A stretch of 8,089 bases of DNA from Clostridia bacterium (lineage in GTDB: Bacteria; Bacillota; Clostridia; Monoglobales; Firm-18): contig JAFQVC010000129.1 in the NCBI GenBank assembly GCA_017408205.1, positions 1-8,089 on the forward strand, given 5' to 3'. Below, piece after piece: positions 6,805 through 8,089 of the stretch. A model generated the notes under the pieces. That model was not told where the DNA came from and did not search any database. It saw only the letters and a list, made by a program, of their open reading frames with translations. The first letter of the stretch is position 1; each line of letters opens with the position of its first letter. The translations under genes were made by a program, and so were the position numbers.

Positions 6805-6834
6805 AAACGGAAACATCAAACAATGTTTCCGTTT
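6805..6834. terminator. convergent terminator between GH172 and degV-type genes
   Basis: A 12-base perfect stem, AAACGGAAACAT (6805-6816) and ATGTTTCCGTTT (6823-6834), encloses the loop CAAACA. It is followed on the plus side by TATTTTT and flanked on the other side by AAAAACA, so it can stop both transcripts. It begins 7 bases after the GH172 stop and lies 38 bases beyond the degV stop. Confidence 0.88.
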
Positions 6835-6872
6835 ATTTTTACGTTCTGGGCAATTTTAACATCCCTTTTATT

Positions 6873-7721
6873 CTACTTTGACAAGAAGAATACGGCAAGT
6901 GTTCCGGGACCCGAATGTGAGCCGATGGTTGCCCCGATTTCATTAATAAAGAAATCCTTACAACCGTACATATCGGTCATATACTGTTTTAACTGTGTTG
7001 CGGCTTCCATATCGTCACCGTGGCAGATACCGATTAACTGTTTGTCTAAATCGTAACCTCTTTCGCCTGCAACTTCCGCAAGACGTTTGATTGAAAACTT
7101 TCTTCCTCTTACTTTGCTTATAGGTCTTAAGCGGCCTTCCTCGTCAACATCAAGGACTGGTTTGATGCCCAGAATACTGCCAAGGATTGCAGAAGTTCTG
7201 GAAACGCGACCTCCTCTGAACAAATATTCAAGGTCATCAACAGTAAATATATGTTCCATATTTTCGCTGTTTTCAATAGTTTTTGCGATTACTTCCTCTT
7301 TTGTTGCTCCGTCTTTTTGCATAAGAAGTGCTTTATAAACCACAAGACCAAAACCAACTGACGCACACTTTGTATCAATAACCGTAATATCAAAATCGGG
7401 ATACTGTTCTTTTATCTGTTCACTTGCAATACATGCAGAATTATATGTACCTGAAAGACCTGATGAAAAGGCAATATAAATAACACTTTCGTTGTTTTTT
7501 GCATAAGGAGTAAAGGCATCTTCAAACTCACTTACATTGATTTGTGAGGTTTTAAAACTTTTACCTGCTCTCATTGCGTCCATCAGTTCTTTAGGGGGTA
7601 TGTCAGAAGATTTTTTACTCTCGCCGTCACAAGTAACTGTAAAGGGTAAAATTTCCACGCCGAATTGGTCTTGTACCCACTCTGGTAAATCTGCACCGCA
7701 GTCTGTAATAATTTTATACAT
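6873..7721 (-). CDS. DegV family protein (FakB-like fatty-acid-binding)
   Basis: 282 residues, the full length for DegV. This family binds a fatty acid in the cytoplasm; FakB members present it to the kinase FakA to make acyl-phosphate for phospholipid synthesis. Visible family signatures: IITDCGADLP (4-13), the KTSQI loop (57-61), FSSGLSGTYNSA (85-96), DDLEYLFRGGRVSR (162-175) and the C-terminal GATIGSHSGPGTLAVFF (263-279). The serine of SSGLSG, an arginine of FRGGR and H269 are the likely carboxylate contacts by analogy with FakB. ATG 7721 has GGAGG (7733-7729) 7 bases upstream. It follows the RNase J gene by 44 bases in the same direction, with a hairpin between. No fakA is in the window, so which acyl chain it binds, and whether it serves FakA, is unknown. 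Confidence 0.94.
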   Translation of the reverse strand: MYKIITDCGADLPEWVQDQFGVEILPFTVTCDGESKKSSDIPPKELMDAMRAGKSFKTSQINVSEFEDAFTPYAKNNESVIYIAFSSGLSGTYNSACIASEQIKEQYPDFDITVIDTKCASVGFGLVVYKALLMQKDGATKEEVIAKTIENSENMEHIFTVDDLEYLFRGGRVSRTSAILGSILGIKPVLDVDEEGRLRPISKVRGRKFSIKRLAEVAGERGYDLDKQLIGICHGDDMEAATQLKQYMTDMYGCKDFFINEIGATIGSHSGPGTLAVFFLSK

Positions 7722-7741
7722 ATTTTTTCCTCCTTATGTAA

Positions 7742-7760
7742 GAGCAGGTGTGCCCTGCCC
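7742..7760 (-). promoter_or_regulatory. GC-rich hairpin between rnj and degV
   Basis: On the minus strand GGGCAGG (7760-7754) can pair with CCTGCTC (7748-7742) around a GCACA loop, seven pairs with one G-U. No U-run follows (TTACATAAGG), so it is not a standard terminator. It may be a 3'-end stabiliser, a processing site or a weak attenuator that lowers degV relative to rnj. The degV ribosome binding site begins about 9 bases later. Confidence 0.45.
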
Positions 7761-7765
7761 GTGTT

Positions 7766-8089
7766 TTACTCTGTTTCCATAATAACAGGTAAAATCATTG
7801 GTTTACGCTTAGTCTTTTCATACAGAAAATCTGAAATTTTATTTTTTACTCTTGATTTTATAGTATTCCAGTCTCCTGCATTTTTGTTAAGGCAATCCTC
7901 TATTGCATTTCTTGCGCAGTCCTTTATTGCTTCAATTAAGTCCTCGCTTTCCCTCATATACACAAAGCCGCGTGATATAACATCGGGACCTGCAGTTATT
8001 TCCTTTGACTGGCAATCTATATTTACAACCACAACAATAAGTCCGTCTTCTGCCAGATGTTTTCTGTCTCGAAGAACGATGTTTCCTAC
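7766..8089 (-). CDS. rnj: ribonuclease J, C-terminal part (5' end outside window)
   Basis: The last 107 residues of a metallo-beta-lactamase-fold RNase J, a central enzyme of mRNA decay and rRNA processing in Bacillota with 5'-exonuclease and endonuclease activity. The frame is open to the window end at 8089, so the GTG near 8032 is an internal valine and not a start. Recognisable C-terminal signatures are VLRDRKHLAEDGL near the window edge, AGPDVISRGFVYMRES, and DFLYEKTKRKPMILPVIME just before the end. Full-length RNase J is about 550 residues, so the metal-binding catalytic domain and CASP domain lie beyond the window. The stop at 7768-7766 precedes degV by 44 bases on the same strand. Whether it is J1 or J2 cannot be decided from this part. 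Confidence 0.93.
   Translation of the reverse strand, partial: VGNIVLRDRKHLAEDGLIVVVVNIDCQSKEITAGPDVISRGFVYMRESEDLIEAIKDCARNAIEDCLNKNAGDWNTIKSRVKNKISDFLYEKTKRKPMILPVIMETE

Noticed and set aside
6823..7056. 77-codon plus-strand open frame beginning in the terminator
   Set aside because: It is antisense to the degV C-terminus and starts inside the hairpin; no support as a gene.
1..8089. CRISPR array, transposon ends, phage or defence genes, tRNA or rRNA
   Set aside because: No regularly spaced repeats, terminal inverted repeats, transposase or integrase frames, or cloverleaf sequences were seen anywhere in the window.

Overview
The window looks like chromosomal DNA from a low-GC Gram-positive bacterium of the Clostridia type (Bacillota). 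The pointers are strong Shine-Dalgarno sites (AGGAGG-like), AT-rich codon use, a clostridial-style arginyl-tRNA synthetase, RNase J, a DegV/FakB-type lipid-binding protein and a secreted S41 protease with a peptidoglycan-binding tail. This placement is inferred from gene content and sequence style; no species can be named.

Layout. (1) Bases 1-4710, plus strand: a tightly packed probable operon of argS (5' end outside the window), a small secreted protein of unknown function, a C-terminal processing protease (S41, PDZ and peptidoglycan-binding domains) and a MetY-type O-acetylhomoserine sulfhydrylase. Gaps are 12, 1 and 5 bases. It ends in a strong hairpin terminator at 4715-4746. (2) Bases 4733-5614, minus strand: an AraC-family regulator whose stop codon lies inside that terminator. 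Its best start is a TTG codon behind a perfect ribosome binding site, 14 codons inside the longest open frame. (3) Bases 5615-5747: a 133-base divergent control region in which the predicted promoters of the regulator and the next gene overlap on opposite strands, next to an 8-base direct repeat. (4) Bases 5748-6797, plus strand: a cytoplasmic DUF2961 / glycoside hydrolase family 172 protein, probably controlled by the AraC regulator. (5) A convergent, probably two-way terminator at 6805-6834. (6) Bases 6873-8089, minus strand: the 3' end of an RNase J gene followed by a DegV-family gene, with a GC-rich hairpin between them.

How the genes relate. The left operon mixes translation, envelope proteolysis and methionine/cysteine metabolism; its members need not share a pathway. 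The secreted unknown protein and the secreted protease are adjacent and probably translationally coupled, which makes a functional link worth testing. The AraC/GH172 pair is a minimal divergent sugar-response locus with no transporter in view. The rnj-degV pair is housekeeping. I found no mobile element, CRISPR array, tRNA or rRNA. No intergenic stretch exceeds 300 bases. I do not see convincing evidence for a wholly new system; the best leads are the AraC/GH172 switch and the unknown secreted protein beside the protease.
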